This document shows positions 22,100 through 38,700 of a stretch of 64,000 bases of DNA, piece by piece (positions within the stretch are counted from its first letter, which is position 1; each line of letters starts with the position of its first letter). Below the pieces are notes generated by a model, which was given only the letters and a program-made list of their open reading frames with translations, was not told where the DNA came from and did not search any database. The DNA is from Niebla homalea (lineage: Eukaryota > Ascomycota > Lecanoromycetes > Lecanorales > Ramalinaceae), in the NCBI GenBank assembly GCA_019925105.1, contig JAHGAU010000030.1, forward strand, positions 496,001 through 560,000, in the 5' to 3' direction. Made by a program: the position numbers and the translations under genes.

Positions 22100-25000
22100 A
22101 AAAGTTTTTATAAAAATTAATATATAATATATTAACGTTTTTAAAAGTAATATAATATAACGTCCATAATAAGGGAATTAAAGCTATAATATTAATATTT
22201 AAATTTAAAAAAGTTAAAAATATTAACGTTATAATAATATAAAAATTATTATATAATTTATATATATATTTATTTATTAACCCAAAGAAAGGGTTTTATT
22301 TAACTTTTAAGGGGGATAAGATAACCAGAATATACTTCTTTATAAATAAACGGTTTAATATAAATAATTAGGATATTATTTATTATAATAAAAACCTTTA
22401 TATACTTTATATTATAAAAGAAAAAGACTTAAAAAGCAACCTTAATATTTATAATATATATAATCCGCCGCCGGTTAATAAAAAAAAACCTTTTATAATA
22501 TTATTACTTAAAGAAATCTTAATTATTTTAAATAAATATATATTACTTAAAGACTTTAATTTATATTATTATATATAAAATAAGGAAAAACATATAATAA
22601 ATTACGTTAAATTAAATAACCTATTAATAATTATTGTTTAAATTAATTTCTTATTATTAATATTATAAAAAATTACTATATAAAAGAGTTATAAGTTTAA
22701 AATAACGATTAATCTAACCTTTAATACGGAAGAAGTTATTAACGTAATTATAATATATAGGTTATAAAAAGACTTAAAATATAACTTAAATTATATACCG
22801 ATATAAATAACCCTAGATTAAACCGTTAATACGATTATATTATTACCGGTAAAAAAAACGTAAAAAACGGTTAAAAAAGCAGAGGTTCATATAAAAACAG
22901 GGGAGATAATAATATAATTTACAGACTTCCTTAATTAAATAATAAAGACCGGATTAACCTTTTTATAGAATAAATAATAAAAGTATTAAATAAAATAATT
23001 AATAAGATTATCCCGATAATAAAACTTTCTTAAAGAATTAAAACTTATTAAAATAAAGGATATATAACCGTAATTATAAAGGCGAAAAAACTAATTAAAT
23101 AAACTTTTAAGTATAAAAAAAAAATACTTAATTAATTAAAAATTACTTAAAAGAAAAAGGAAAGGATTATTAAGAAGGTTAAATAAATATACTTTTAATT
23201 TATAATATATAATTTAATAATTTTACTTTATAATATGTAAAAGCTAATAAAATATAATAAAGAATAAAATAAGAAATTAAAATTTATCTTTAAATTCCCG
23301 CCTTTTAAAAAATCTAATAATATATTAATTAATATCTTTAATAATAAAATCGAGGTCCTTAAAGGAATATTTTTCCTTTTTTTATTAAAAGTTAATTTAA
23401 ACGATATCAATAACGTTTTATACTTTAACCCCGTATTAATAAATAAAATAATAATATAAAATATAAAAATTAAAACGATTAATAAATTAAAGAAAAATAA
23501 AGCCTTAAAATTAAATAAGATTCTTAATAAATTCTAAATAATAATAATTTTATTTTTTAAAAAATCTTTATTTATTTTTTTTAAGTATATTTTAACGTTA
23601 ATTATTATCCGCGTAAGTTTAAAAAAATAAAAACGATTATCTTTAAAAAGTTTATTAAGTTAAATTACTTTAAGGTAAAATCTTATAAACTTATTATACT
23701 CTTATATACGTTAAGGAAAACCTTAAAAACGGTAATAATAAGGATCCTTAATAATTATATAAAGAATTACGGACTTTTTCTTAATTAATAAATAAAAATA
23801 AAAAGAAATCGGTTAATAGAAATAACTTTTAAAAGATTAATTAACGGTATATATATAATATAAAATTACGGGAAGAAATATATTATAAGTCTTTTTTCTT
23901 TTAATATTATAAATATTTTCAATAAAATAAATTATTAAAGATTATTATATAACTTAAGGAAAAAAAGGATATTATTTTTCTTAATTAAGTAAATAAAGAA
24001 TTTCTTAAATAATTAAATTATATCGATTAACCTAGGATAAAAAATAAACTTAATAAAGCTTATTATAATAAAAATTCCTTAAAAATTGTTTATTTCTTTT
24101 ATATTATTTTTATTCTTTAATAATTTATTAATCGAAAAGTTTATTAAGTTAAAATAAAAAGTTTAAGTTAGAAATTTTATTAATAATATTTATTTTTTAG
24201 CCTATAATATTTTTATATATATAAACTATTTAGAATTAAAATAAACTTATAAAATTTATTTTTAATAAATAAGAACTTATAAGGTTTAATTTATATTATA
24301 TAAATATAAACTTATTTATATAATTAAAAGCTTAAAATTATATAATATAATAATTATATTAAACTTAAGTAAAATTACGGTAAAGCCGGATATTAATATT
24401 AAAGTCCTTAACCTTTAAGTAAATAAAAAGCTTAATTAAAAGGATTATATAAAAAAATTTAAAAGAAAATAACTTTATAAAAAAGGGATTTTATTTATTT
24501 TGCCGTATTAATATAAAGAATTACGTTATAAAAACCCGGATTATTTATTAGGCTATAATAAAGTTAATTATAATATACGTTACGGTTATTTAATATATAC
24601 TTAAAGGTATTCTAGGATATAGGAAAGAATTTATTTAAATATTATAAAAAGTCCAGAATTAATATTTAAGAATAATTAATAATATTTATAAAATAACTTT
24701 TATCTTAATATTAAAGTTTAAGGTCTTTATATTATTAATGAAAATCTTATTAAATTAAATAATCGCTTAAATAAGGCTAAAAAAATATATATACTTAATT
24801 ACGATAATAAAAACGGACGGATCCGTTAAAATCTTAATAAATTTAAAATTAAAAAGAATAAATTAAAAATATTTAATTCCTTTCTTATTAAAATAAAGTA
24901 AAAATAAGTAAAAAAGGAAATTAATTTTACCGATATCTTAAAAGTTAACTTAAATAAATATAAATTCTTATTAAACGTAAGAAAAACCGAAATTAAAAGG

Positions 25001-25950
25001 ATTTAAAGAGTGAAAATTATAATAATTATTTTATAAATTATAATAAAGTAAATTAAATATTAACGGAAATATAAAGACTTTATATTTTAAGGTTATCGTT
25101 ATTTAATTTTTAATAATAAAAAGATTATTAATAAGTATCTTTACCGTTATAATATTATAAAAAAGGGTAATAACGTATTAATAATTTAACTCCGGATAAA
25201 TAAAAATAATTTAACTTATTTCCTATTTATTATATATATTAAAAGTTAAATAAACGCCGGATATAAATACGGATAAAGGAAGTAGAACGTTATATACGTT
25301 CTTATTTCTTATCTTTTATTTACGGAAATTAAATTAAAACTTATTATAAAAGTTAATATTTATAATTATTATTAAATATTATTTATAAAGTAAAGTATCC
25401 GGGTAACCGTTAAGTTTATAATATCCACCGGATTATTATTATAGTTTAACCTTACTATAAAAATAAGTAAAATTACCGAAAACCTTATAAAAAAGGCCCG
25501 CTATTAATTAAGGAAAAAAAAGAAAAGCGGAAACCGGTTATATTAATTATATAAACCGGAAAACATTTTCTATAATTATAAGGATATAATAATAAACGCT
25601 TATTAAAAGTCCTTAAAAAAGTTAATAATAATAATAATATAAAAAGGGTATATATTAAACGTATAAGTATTAATAAAAATATTTAGAAATATTATATAAA
25701 ATTAAGGTAATATAAATATATAAAGAAGCGGAAGAATAATAAGCTTAAAAATAACCTTTATAAAAATATAATCGTAATATTACGGTTTTTCTTGGGGGAG
25801 TTAAAATATAAAAAGTATATAAATAAATTACTACTTTCTGGACGGCTATTAATATCTTTTATTTTAAGGGATAAAGGGTAAAGGCCTAATAAACGCTAAT
25901 TTTTACTTTAACGTTATAAGTATCAGGTTTTTACGGTTACCAATAAGGTT
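22100..25950 (+). pseudogene. LINE D ORF2: endonuclease, RT and probable RNase H (broken)
   Basis: The endonuclease N-terminus appears at about 22150-22400 as YNVHNKGIKAIILIFKFKKV through GDKITRIYFFINKRFN, parallel to the cleaner copy in LINE C. The RT catalytic box lies at 24176-24187, reading FINN followed by IYFLAYN (family: FVDDxxLLAYG). Further downstream TDGS at 24813-24824 may be the first active-site Asp of RNase H, but the reading is tentative. Stops are TAA/TAG throughout. The minus-strand 60-codon frame at 23228-23410 is an antisense shadow. Confidence 0.82.
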
Positions 25951-26033
25951 AAAAGGCCGCGTATTAAGGAACGCCGGAATTAGCTTAGTTAGACCCGTAG
26001 TATAAATCAATTAATCAATCATATTATTTTAAT

Positions 26034-29000
26034 TTTATATAATACCTTTAAATGTTTTTATTAATATTTACGCGCTTAATATATACCCTTTTTATATTAT
26101 TATTGTTACTAACTTTTTTAAGGACTTTTAATAAGCATTTATTATTATATCTTTATAATTATAAAGATACTTTCCGGTTTATATAATTAATATAACCGGT
26201 TTCTATTCCTCTTTTTCTTCCTTAATTAATAACGGGCCTTCTCCGTAAAATCTTTAATAACCTTATTTATCTTTATAATAAAGCTGAACTATAATAATAG
26301 TCCGGTAAATATTATAAATTTAATAATTACCCGGATATTTTATTTTATAAATAATATTTAACGGTAATTATAAGTATTAACTTTTATAATAAATTTTAAT
26401 TTAACCTTTATAAATAAAAGATAAAAAATAAGGACGTATATAGCGTTTTACTTTTTTTATCCGTATTTATATCCGGTATTTATCCGACCTTTAATATATA
26501 TAAAAAATAAAAAATAAGTTAAACCGTTTTTACCCGTTTAAAGTTAAATTATTAATACGTTATTATTTTTCTTTATAATATTATAACGATAAAGATACTT
26601 ATTAATAATTTTTTTATCGTTAAAAATTAAATAATAATAATTTTAAAGTATAAAGTTTTTATATTTTTATTAATATTTAATTTACTTTATTATAGCTTAT
26701 AAAATAATCGCTATAATTTTTACTCTTTAAATCTTTTTAATCTCGGTCTTTTTTTACGTTTAACGGGAATTTATACCTATTTAAGTTAGTTTCCGGAATA
26801 CCGGTAAAATTAATTTTTTTTAATTTATTTTTACTTTATTTTAATAAGAAAGGAAATAAATATTTTTAATCTACTTTTTTTAACTTTAAGCTTATTAAGA
26901 TTTTAATAAATTTATCCGTTTCCTATTATCGTAATTAAGTATATATATCTTTTTAATTTTATTTAAGCGATTATTTAATTTAATAAAACCTTAATTAACA
27001 ATATAAAAACTTTAAACTTTAATATTAGGATAAAAGTTATTTTATAAATACCGTTAATTACTCTTAAATACCGATTTTAGACTTTTTATAATATTTAAAT
27101 AAACTTTTTCTTATATCCCGGAGTACTTTTAAGTATATATTAAATAACCGTAACGTATATTATAATTAACTTTATTATAGCTTAATAAATAATCCGGGTT
27201 TTTTATAACGTAATTTCCTATATTAATACGGCGAAATAAATAAGGTTCCTTTTTTATAAAGTTATTTTTTTAAACCTTTTTTTATATAATTTTTTTAATT
27301 AAGCTTTTTATTTACTTAAAGATTAAAGACTTTAATATTAATATTTAGTTTTACCGTAATTCTACTTAAGTCTATTATAATTATTATATTATATAGTTTT
27401 AGGCTTTTAATTATATAAATAAGTTTATATTTATACGGTATAAATTAAACTTTATAAGTTCTTATTTATTAAAGATAAACTTTATAAGTTTATTTTAATT
27501 CTAAATAATTTATATATATAAAAGTATTATAAGTTAAGAAATAAATATTATTAATAAAGCCTTTAATTTAAACCTTTTATTTTAACTTAATAAGCTTTTC
27601 GATTAATAAATTATTAAAAAATAAAAATAATAAAAAAAAAAAAAAAATCCTTAAGGAATCCCCGTTATAATGGGCTTTATTAAACTTATCTTTTATTTTA
27701 AGTTAATTAATATGGCTTAATTACTTAAGAAATTCTTTGTTTATTTAATTAAAAAGGGTAATATCCTTTTTTTCTTTAAGTTATATAGTAATTTTTAATA
27801 ATTTATTTTATTAAAAATATTTATAATATTGAAAAAAAAAGAAGATTTATAATATATTTCTTTTTATAATCTTATATTATATATATGCCGTTAATTAATC
27901 TTTTAAGGGCTATTTCTATTAACCGACCTCTTTTTACTTTTATTTATTAATCGGAAAGAAGTTTATAATTCTTTATATAATTATTAAGGATTTTTATTAT
28001 TACCGTCTTTAAGATTTTCCTTAACGTATATAGGAATATAATAAGTTTATAAGATTTTACTTTAAAGTAATTTAACTTAATAAATTTTTTAAGGATAATC
28101 GTTTTTATTTCCTTAAACTTATATAAATAATAACCGACGTTAAAATATACTTAAAAAAGGTAAATAAAAACCTTTTTAAATAATAAAGTTATTATTCTTA
28201 AGAATTTATTAAGAATCTTATTTGGTTTTAAGGCTTTATTTTTTTTCAATTTATTAATCGCCTTAATTATTACGTCTTATATTATTACCTTATTTACCAA
28301 TATGGGGTCAGGGTATGTAACGCCGTTAATATCGTTTAAATTAACTTTTAACAGAAGGGGGAAAAATGCTCCTTTAAAGGCCTTAATTTTACCATTAAAA
28401 ATATTAATTAATATATTATCGGATCTTTTAAAAGGCGGAAATTTAAGAATAAACTTTAGTTTTTTATTTTATTCTTTATTATACTTTATTAACTTTTAAA
28501 TATTATAAAATAAAACCGTTAAGTTATATATTATAAATTAAAAGTATATTTATTTAACCTTTTTAATAATCTTTTCTTTTTCTTTTTAAATAACCCTTAA
28601 TTAATTAAATATCTTTTAATTCTTATACTTAAAAATTTAATTAATTAATTTTTTTACCTTTATAATTACGGTCGTATATTCTTCGTTTTAATAAATTTTA
28701 ACTTTTTAAGAGGATTTTATTATCGGGATAATTTTATTCATTATTTTATTTAATACCTTTATTATTTACTTTATAAAAAAGTCGATCCGGTTTTTATTAT
28801 TTAATTAAAAGAGGTCCGTAAATTATATTATTATTTTTTTTATTTTTATATAAACCTTTATTTCCCTAACCGTTTTTTACGCCCTCCTTATTAGTAATAA
28901 TATAATTATATTAAGGGTTTAATTTAAGGTTATTTATATTAATATATAATCTGAACCATATTTTAAGTCCTTTTATAACCTATATATTATAATTACGCCG

Positions 29001-29595
29001 GCAACCTTTTCCGTATTAAAGGTTAAATGAATCGTTATTTTAAATTTATAACTTTCTTATATAATAATCTTTTATAATATTAATAATAAGAAATTAACTT
29101 AAGCGATAATTATTAATAAGTTATTTAATTTAATATAATTTATTATACGCTTTTCTTCGTTTTATATATAGTAATATAGGTTAAAGTTTTTAAGTAATAT
29201 ATATTTACTTAAAATAATTAAAATTTCTTTAAATAACGGTATTATAAAAAGTTTTTTTTTATTAACCGGCGGCGGGTTATATACATTATAAATATTAAGG
29301 TTGCCCTTTAAGTCCTTTTCTTTTATAATTTAAAGTATATAAAGGTTTCTATTATAATAAGTAATATTTTAGCTATTTACGTTAAGCCGCTTATTTATAA
29401 AGAAGCATATTCTGGTTATCTTATCCCCCTCGAAGGCTAAATAAAACCCCTCCCCCGGGTTAATAAACGAATATATATATAAGCTATACGGTAATTCCTG
29501 CATTACTATAACGTCGACGTCCTCGACTTCTTTAAACTCGAACATCGGCATCACGGCTTTGGTTCCCTCGCCACGGACGTTGTACTGTACCACTC
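26034..29595 (-). pseudogene. LINE C ORF2, truncated in the endonuclease (broken)
   Basis: The minus strand carries the RT region and, at 29369-29593, an endonuclease fragment still open: VQYNVRGEGTKAVMPMFEFK, then EVEDVDVIVMQELPYSLYIY, ending GDKITRICFFINKRLNVNS. This is the apurinic/apyrimidinic-type endonuclease of Tad1 LINEs, with the catalytic Asn in YNVR and Glu in QE both kept. It nicks target DNA for target-primed reverse transcription. The first about 25 codons upstream are missing through 5' truncation at about 29595, so the methionine at 29593 is not the original start. Between 26034 and 29300 RIP stops are frequent. The 65-codon plus frame at 28302-28499 is antisense. Confidence 0.88.
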
Positions 29596-29608
29596 TAATA
29601 ATATTATA

Positions 29609-32600
<2,992 letters not shown>

Positions 32601-32621
32601 TCTGCGTATAAATAGGGTTTT

Positions 32622-32643
32622 AGGCTGGGTATCGTCCCAGCCT
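32622..32643 (-). other. Perfect 8-bp hairpin in the Copia F leader
   Basis: AGGCTGGG and CCCAGCCT flank the loop TATCGT. The stem lies about 215 bases downstream of the primer-binding site in transcript sense, between it and the presumed gag. It is intact in a region where most sequence is mutated. A leader stem-loop of this kind could serve RNA dimerisation or packaging, which is inferred only. A TATA-like word, GTATAAATAGGG, is just left of it on the plus strand. Confidence 0.5.
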
Positions 32644-32858
32644 TCTTATTTTTATTTTAATCTTTTTATTTTTCCTCCTAACCTCCTTATTTTTCTGGTA
32701 ATTAAGGCTTAAATCGATAGGACTATTAAGTAATTATAATAATTATAATAATAATAAAAACCGTTACGATACTGGTAGAGCGATAGTACGGCTCTTAAGG
32801 TATTTAAGCTATCGTTATTAAGGTTTACTGATTACTGAACATAGTGGTAAGCATATAA

Positions 32859-32873
32859 GCCGGGCTTATAACC
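32859..32873 (-). other. Copia F primer-binding site, half-tRNA-iMet type
   Basis: The plus strand reads GCCGGGCTTATAACC, abutting the 5' LTR. It equals the anticodon arm of initiator tRNA-Met (GGGCTCATAACC) with one C-to-T change. Priming by a tRNA-iMet 5' half cut in the anticodon loop is known for Drosophila copia. Confidence 0.8.
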
Positions 32874-33011
32874 TATTGAAATAGTAGGGTGTAACTTGCT
32901 TAATTAAGTACTATGTAAGGTACTGAGCGATATCTATCTATAAGAAGTCCAGGAAGTAGGCTAGCCCCCTTTTGGTAATAGCCGAGGTCTTTGCCTTCTG
33001 CACTTCTGACA
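32874..33011 (-). repeat. Copia F 5' LTR
   Basis: 138 bp ending CTTCTGACA before the TSD TTAAG. It is better preserved than the 3' LTR, keeping GCACTTCTGACA and TTTGGTAATAGCC. Its first bases are TATTGAAA where TGTTGAAA is expected. Confidence 0.9.
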
Positions 33012-33016
33012 TTAAG

Positions 33017-33565
33017 GATATTATTTAATAAAATTAAAGGTCGTTACCGAAGAATTCTTTCTAATAGAAAAGGTACTTACTACAGTTATTATTTAGGATT
33101 ATTAGCTTTTATAAATTAACTAGGTTAACGGATATTATTATATATTTAGGCTTAACGTTTACGTTTATTATATTATAGATTTCCCCTAGAACCAATAGAT
33201 TTACCGGTATAATAATAATTATAACTTCCTTAATCTTCGGCTTCTTTAATCCCCGGTATAACGTCTTAATCCTTTTCTTAGGGTGAAGGACTTAATAATT
33301 ATTCTCCGGGTGCTTATTATTACGGCCTTTTACGGTATAATAATTATACTTTTAACTATTATATTTAGTAAAAGACCGTTTATTATTAACTTTTAAAGTT
33401 ATTAAATAGGACCATAAAGTAATATTAACGCGGATTATATTAACCTATAATTCTTCGTTAATAACTCTTAATATAATTTCGTTAAAATTAAGAGAATTTT
33501 GGCTTAAAATAATTTAATTTTAGGTTAAGTTAATATAAAAATATTATTAATTATTACCGAGACTA
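33017..33565 (-). pseudogene. Copia G fragment between insertions F and F2
   Basis: About 550 bases of Copia G that align with Copia H at 57075-57620 almost base for base. By order it should be the protease and gag-to-pol junction, but no diagnostic residue can be read. Left and right ends are TSD-defined breaks by F (TTAAG) and F2 (GACTA). Confidence 0.75.
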
Positions 33566-33728
33566 TGTTGAAGTTGAGAGGTATAAGTTGCTTGATTATT
33601 ACTATGTACAAAGTGAGACTATGTGTAAGGCTATATGCCGCTATCCTACTTAAGTTTAGTATATCCGCCTTATTTAATCTGATCCGCGTTACGTAATTTT
33701 TTTAAGTAACGATCCTATATATTTAATA
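33566..33728 (-). repeat. Copia F2 3' LTR
   Basis: 163 bp with printed ends TGTTGAAGTTGAG and ATATTTAATA. It keeps more CA/TG at its outer end than the 5' LTR does there; the 5' LTR in turn keeps CACGTGATCTCCCAAGTGGC at its own outer end. Each LTR is best kept where it faces the flanking DNA. Confidence 0.92.
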
Positions 33729-33979
33729 CTCCCCTTCGAACTTTATATATAGCCCGTAAATCTTACTTATTAAATAGCTCCTTTATAACCTTAACGTTAT
33801 ATCCTTTTATATAAGAATCCAATTACCGTATTTATTAAGTAGCTCCCTTAATTATTAAGTAATTAACTCCCCTATATAACTACTATTTATTTATTACTTA
33901 TTATCCGGCTTATTATTAGGTCCGCCGTTAATAAGTATACGGTCCTTAAACTATTAATATAGTGGTTCCTTAAGGCTTA

Positions 33980-35700
33980 ACGCCCGTTTAAACTATATAA
34001 AGGTTTTAATAAATAGGGCCTTTATTAACCCATTAACTACCTGCTTTATAGTATAAATATACTTGAAATTAACGGTACTAGCCTTAAGTTATTCCCGTAG
34101 TTAATATAGTTAAATACTTATATATTTTATCCTTACGTAATATACCGGGTTTTTAACTAATACGATAGCCTTTTAATTATTATTATAGATTATAATAATA
34201 AATATATATTTAAATTTATCGGGTTATATTTATCTTAATAAATCCTTTAATTAAATAGTTTCCTTAATAGCTTACGTTTATCCTATATACTCGGCTTTAT
34301 AGGTAAATAACGTTATAATTCATTACTTTTTTAAGGATTAATAAATTAGTATACTTTTTACGTTAAAAAGGTAACTTAAAGTTAACCTACGGGTAAAATC
34401 AGCCGTAAAATTAAAATTAATATATTTATTAAGAGCTTTAAGCTTGCTTTTATATATTAATTAAAAGTATATAATAATCCGTAAATAACGTATAATTTAC
34501 CTTATATATAATTAATATTAATAAAACGGATTTACAGAATACCGGTTAATAACTATTATTATATAAGCTATATTTAATCATCTATTAAGTATAATATAAA
34601 TTAATAAACTTATAACCAATTAATATTACTATTTAAACTCCGGCTTCACTTAATAATGCTTAAATAACGGTTCCGGCCTAAAATCGACTTATATAAGTAT
34701 ATACGTCGGGTAAACTTTTTATTAACCGTAATCTTAAATTACCCTCTTAATATAAATTTCTTAATTAAGACGGATTATTTAGTTTTATTAATCTTACGTA
34801 ATAATAATATTTAAATAATAACTTATTAAACCTAAGTTAAATATACGGAATTCCTAATTAAATACGGCCTTTAAGTCCCGAATCCTTTATTTGGATAAAT
34901 TAATTATTAAGATATTATTTATATATACGGTTATAATTATACCGGTTTTAAAGTAAAAGAATACATAGTAATCCGTATAAATAAATTTAAAACCCTATAT
35001 AGCTATCATTTCCTAGAAACGATTATATTATAGCCGTAATAATTACTTTAATTTATATAAGCCCTTCTTAAGCTTATAATAAAGCTTTTTACCGTTTTTA
35101 CCGGTCTTTTTTTATCCTTTTAATTATTTTACGTATACTTCTTCCTTAATAAAACCGTAGAGGAATATTATTTTAATATTTATCTACTTTAAATCCTAAT
35201 TATTAACCGCTATAAAAATAAAAAGGACCTTATAGCTTATAAGTTTTACTATTAAGGTAAACGTTTTATTATAATCGATATTTTTACGTTATTTAAAATT
35301 ATATATTACTTATTAAGCCTTATAGCGTATTATATTGTTATTAATTCTATATTTAAGGGTATAAACCTACCGTTTTTATAATATCGCTATATTAACGGGG
35401 ATTTAACTTTATATAATTAAGACTTAAGTATTATTTTCTTTAAAGGAATTATATTTATTATTTTTTATTAATTCTTAATTTATTTAAATATATTTATTTA
35501 TTATAATTTCTTTATAAGTTTTAAGCTTAATAAGTTCCGGGGTTATTTGAAAGGATATTAAGGTTAAAGGATATAACGGTTTATTTTTATTATGGGTTAA
35601 TAAAACCGAGAAAAAGAGTGGATTTAATAATATATTATACGGTTTATCTGGAAATATAAAGCCGGGATTATTTTTAATTAAATTCTCAATTTATTACTTT
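33980..35700 (-). pseudogene. Copia F2 RNase H and reverse transcriptase (broken)
   Basis: RNase H is clear on the minus strand. ADFTRRLTLSYLFNVKSILI (34387 region) matches DADxAGDxxTRRSTSGYLFxL. It is followed by STYKAEYIG-like sequence for STEAEYIA, AIKETI plus LKDLL for KEAxWLxxLL, YNNN for YxDNQ, KAIVLVKNPVYYVRIKYISI for xAIxLxKNPxxHxRxKHIDI, and TIKQVVNGLIKALF for TxxQxADxLTKxL. The catalytic RT box at 34914-34925 reads YINN, with both aspartates changed to Asn. The C-terminus falls near 33980, leaving a 3' UTR of about 250 bases before the LTR. Confidence 0.93.
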
Positions 35701-38700
35701 TACCTTTAATTATAATTAATTTTTAGGTTTTTAGTTATTAAGCTTAAAAGGTTTAATAAAGTTATTTATTAAGTAAAGATTATAGTTAAACGTATAAGTC
35801 ACTTAATAAAAATTAAGCCTATATTAATAATATTTATTTTAATTAAACCGTAATTCCTGAATTTTTCCTTTAAATTAGGGTTTTATTAAGGTCTTTTTAT
35901 TTTCTTAAGCTTTTAAATTCGGTTAATAAGTTCCTTATAATTTAAGTTATTTAATAATATTACCCGTTTTTCCTTAATATATATATTATATACGTTCTTT
36001 ATTATAAGGTTAAACCGTTTTATCCGTAAATTAATTATTTTAAAGTATTTATTAATCTTTTTATTAAAATTTATTAAGATATACGGTTTTAACTTATTAT
36101 TAAACTTAATTTAATAACCTATAGTTCTTATATATATAATTAACCTTAAGGTTTATATATAAGATATATCCGGTTTTTTATTATATTAAATTTAATATAA
36201 TATTACCCCTTTAAGCCGTATATATAATATTTATATAATTATATAGTTTATCATTTAAACCAGTTTTAATCAAAAACTTTTAAATATATTCCTTATTATT
36301 TATATAGCCTTAATTTTCTTATTAATCTCCCAGTTAATTTTTTTATTAATTGGATTTTATTTAAAGCTTTTACGTATTATTACCTTAAAGATAATCTTAT
36401 ATTATTTTAAATAATTTAAGAAGGCCTTAAATATATATTTACCCCCGTTATCGGCTTAAAAACGTTTAATCTTTTAATTTAAAGATTATTTATATTTAAT
36501 TTTAAATTCCTTAAACCGTTAAATTACGTCCGATTTATATATTAATAAGTAAATTTTTAATATTATAATCTTATTATTACGGAAGGTTATATAATACGTT
36601 ATTCCGTTATATTTTTAAGGATTAATTATATGTAAAAAGTCCGTATAAATAAGCTTTAACGGGTTTTTTATAAATTTAAAATATCCCTTATATAGTTAAA
36701 AATATAACCGTTTAATAATATAATATATATAGGAAATAATTTTAACCTTATTATTATTACGGCGTTTACGTTTAAGATCTATCTTAATTAATACGTCCGT
36801 TAATTAAAATAGTTTTTAAGTTCCGAAATAACTTATACGTATATATTAAGTAAATATAGCCGAAAATACGTTAAACGCCGTTATAATAAAGGTAAATTCT
36901 TATAGGTTAATTATAAATAAGTTATTTTATTTATTATAAATAAATTTTTTCTGACTATATATTACCGTCCGGACCGTTTACGTCCTATTAAGTTAAGCTT
37001 TATAATTTAGAAGTTATATTTTAAATATAAAATTAATTAAGTTTATCGGGAAATATATTATATCTATAAAATTTACCTTAACGGGCTTATTATTTACTTT
37101 ATATATTATATAAGTAATATTTATACCCCCTATATAATTTATTTTTATTAATTTAAACCTTAAAGATAAAAATTAATAAAATCTTAACTCCTTTTAAAAG
37201 AATCTTTTTTTATAAAAAATATATTAATTATAATTATTATTAAGGATTATTAATTTCTATAATTTTATTAAGGTAACCGATATTATTATTATTAATTATT
37301 ATATATACGTTAATAAATAAGAATTAATTATTAAAAAATTTATAAATATAATAATTTCTTTAATAATCTTAAGCTTCTTAATATAAAACTTTATAAACTT
37401 CTTTTTAAAGTAAAAATCTTAATATTTATTTCTAATATATTTATTATTATACTTTTTTTAAATATAATATTAATAAATAAGCTTTTCCCGGATTTTATTA
37501 AAGGTCCTATTATTATAACCCTTTAATATATCCTTATAAGTTTATATTAAAATATTTAATTATTAAATAACTATTTAAGCTTTTTTATTGTAAGCCCTTT
37601 ATATAATATTATAAAGTTTAAAAGTACCCGGGTTTTATTATACCGCTATTTAAGTAAGTATTAAGTATTATATTTACTATAATTCTTTTAGTTTATTTAA
37701 GAATATTTAAATAATAAAATAATCTGGGATAATTAAAAAATTATTAATCGCCTTAATCTTAATATAGACTTTTTAATAACGGCTATTATACTTATTAATT
37801 ATTATATTTGGGATTTTTTATAAGCTTATAAACTTTTATATAAGCTTTATATATAACTTAAACTTTTATAATTTATATTAATCCTTAAGTCGTTTTTAGA
37901 TTATATCCGGGCTTTTTATAATATTAATTAAATACTTAATATTAATACCGTAACAATTCTTTAAAGCTATATATACTTTAAGGGTATTTTTCTTTTTTAA
38001 CTTTTAAAGGTTATTAATTATTATTTAATCCTTTATTTATTAATTTTACGATATTTATTACCGTTAATTTATTAATAAAGGGATTAAGCTTAAAGGAAAC
38101 CCCCCTATAATAGAGTTTTTCTTAATCGTTATTATTAATAAAATATAGAAAAGATAATATTAATAAGATATTAATTATATTATAATTATTAATAATATTT
38201 AAGTTTAAGTCTAATAATATTTAATATTTTAAAGACTTACTATTTAAAAATAAAGGGTAATTTACGTTAAATAATAGTATTTAATTCTTAACGTTTATAT
38301 TTAACCTGAAAATAATAATATTTAATAAATTAACCAAAGGTTCCTTAAATATTTTTAAATTAAAGTTATCGTATAACTTTTTTATTTATGGTAATAAGTA
38401 ATCTTTATTTTTAACTTAATTTTTATTAATTAAATTAAAACGATTTTCTTTTTTTAAGTTTTTAAGTATAAAGGGAAAAAGGGTATTTTATATATAATAA
38501 TATTAATAAATAATAAAGTTTAAATATTATATTTTATACGGGATTATTATATACTTTAAGGTAATAAGTAATATAAAATTTTATTAATTAAAGTATTCTT
38601 TATTCCAATTAAATTTAAAACGGAACTTTATAACGTATTATAATATTATATATATATTCTTAAGATTATTATCCTTTTTACTTAAAAACTCTTAATCTTT

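Larger units (their letters stand above)
20188..26020 (+). mobile_element. LINE D (Tad1-like), full length, 5833 bp
   Basis: A full-length plus-strand LINE inserted in the 3' part of LINE C. The TSD ATATTATTTTAAT is perfect at 20175-20187 and 26021-26033. The empty site is seen in LINE A near 44895-44915. A 52-bp 5' UTR precedes the start codon at 20240. The 3' end shows AACGCCGGAATTAGCTTAG and an AATC-type repeat tail. ORF1 and ORF2 are described separately. Strong RIP decay covers all but the first about 45 coding bases and the 3' block. Subfamily beta (5' end ..AAAGGGACCCCAGAGGTCC). Confidence 0.95.
19868..29595 (-). mobile_element. LINE C (Tad1-like), 5'-truncated, holding LINE D
   Basis: A minus-strand LINE whose GATT-repeat tail starts at 19868 and whose 5' end is truncated in the endonuclease region near 29595. 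Without LINE D it is about 3.9 kb. The flanks TAATAGTATTATT (19855-19867) and TAATAATATTATA (29596-29608) look like a decayed 12-13-bp TSD. It lies inside the pol region of Copia F. The terminal 3' block ACGGGTTTAGCTAAGTTAAT and nearby sequence match LINE A (subfamily beta). The sequence next to the truncation point is strikingly little mutated. Confidence 0.9.

Noticed and set aside
23228..23410. Minus-strand ORF in LINE D and its look-alike at 28302-28499 on plus
   Set aside because: The two resemble each other only because both are antisense to the same LINE ORF2 region in copies D and C.
32605..32616. TATA-like word GTATAAATAGGG as a host promoter
   Set aside because: Plus strand, inside the leader of minus-strand Copia F, with no plausible gene downstream.
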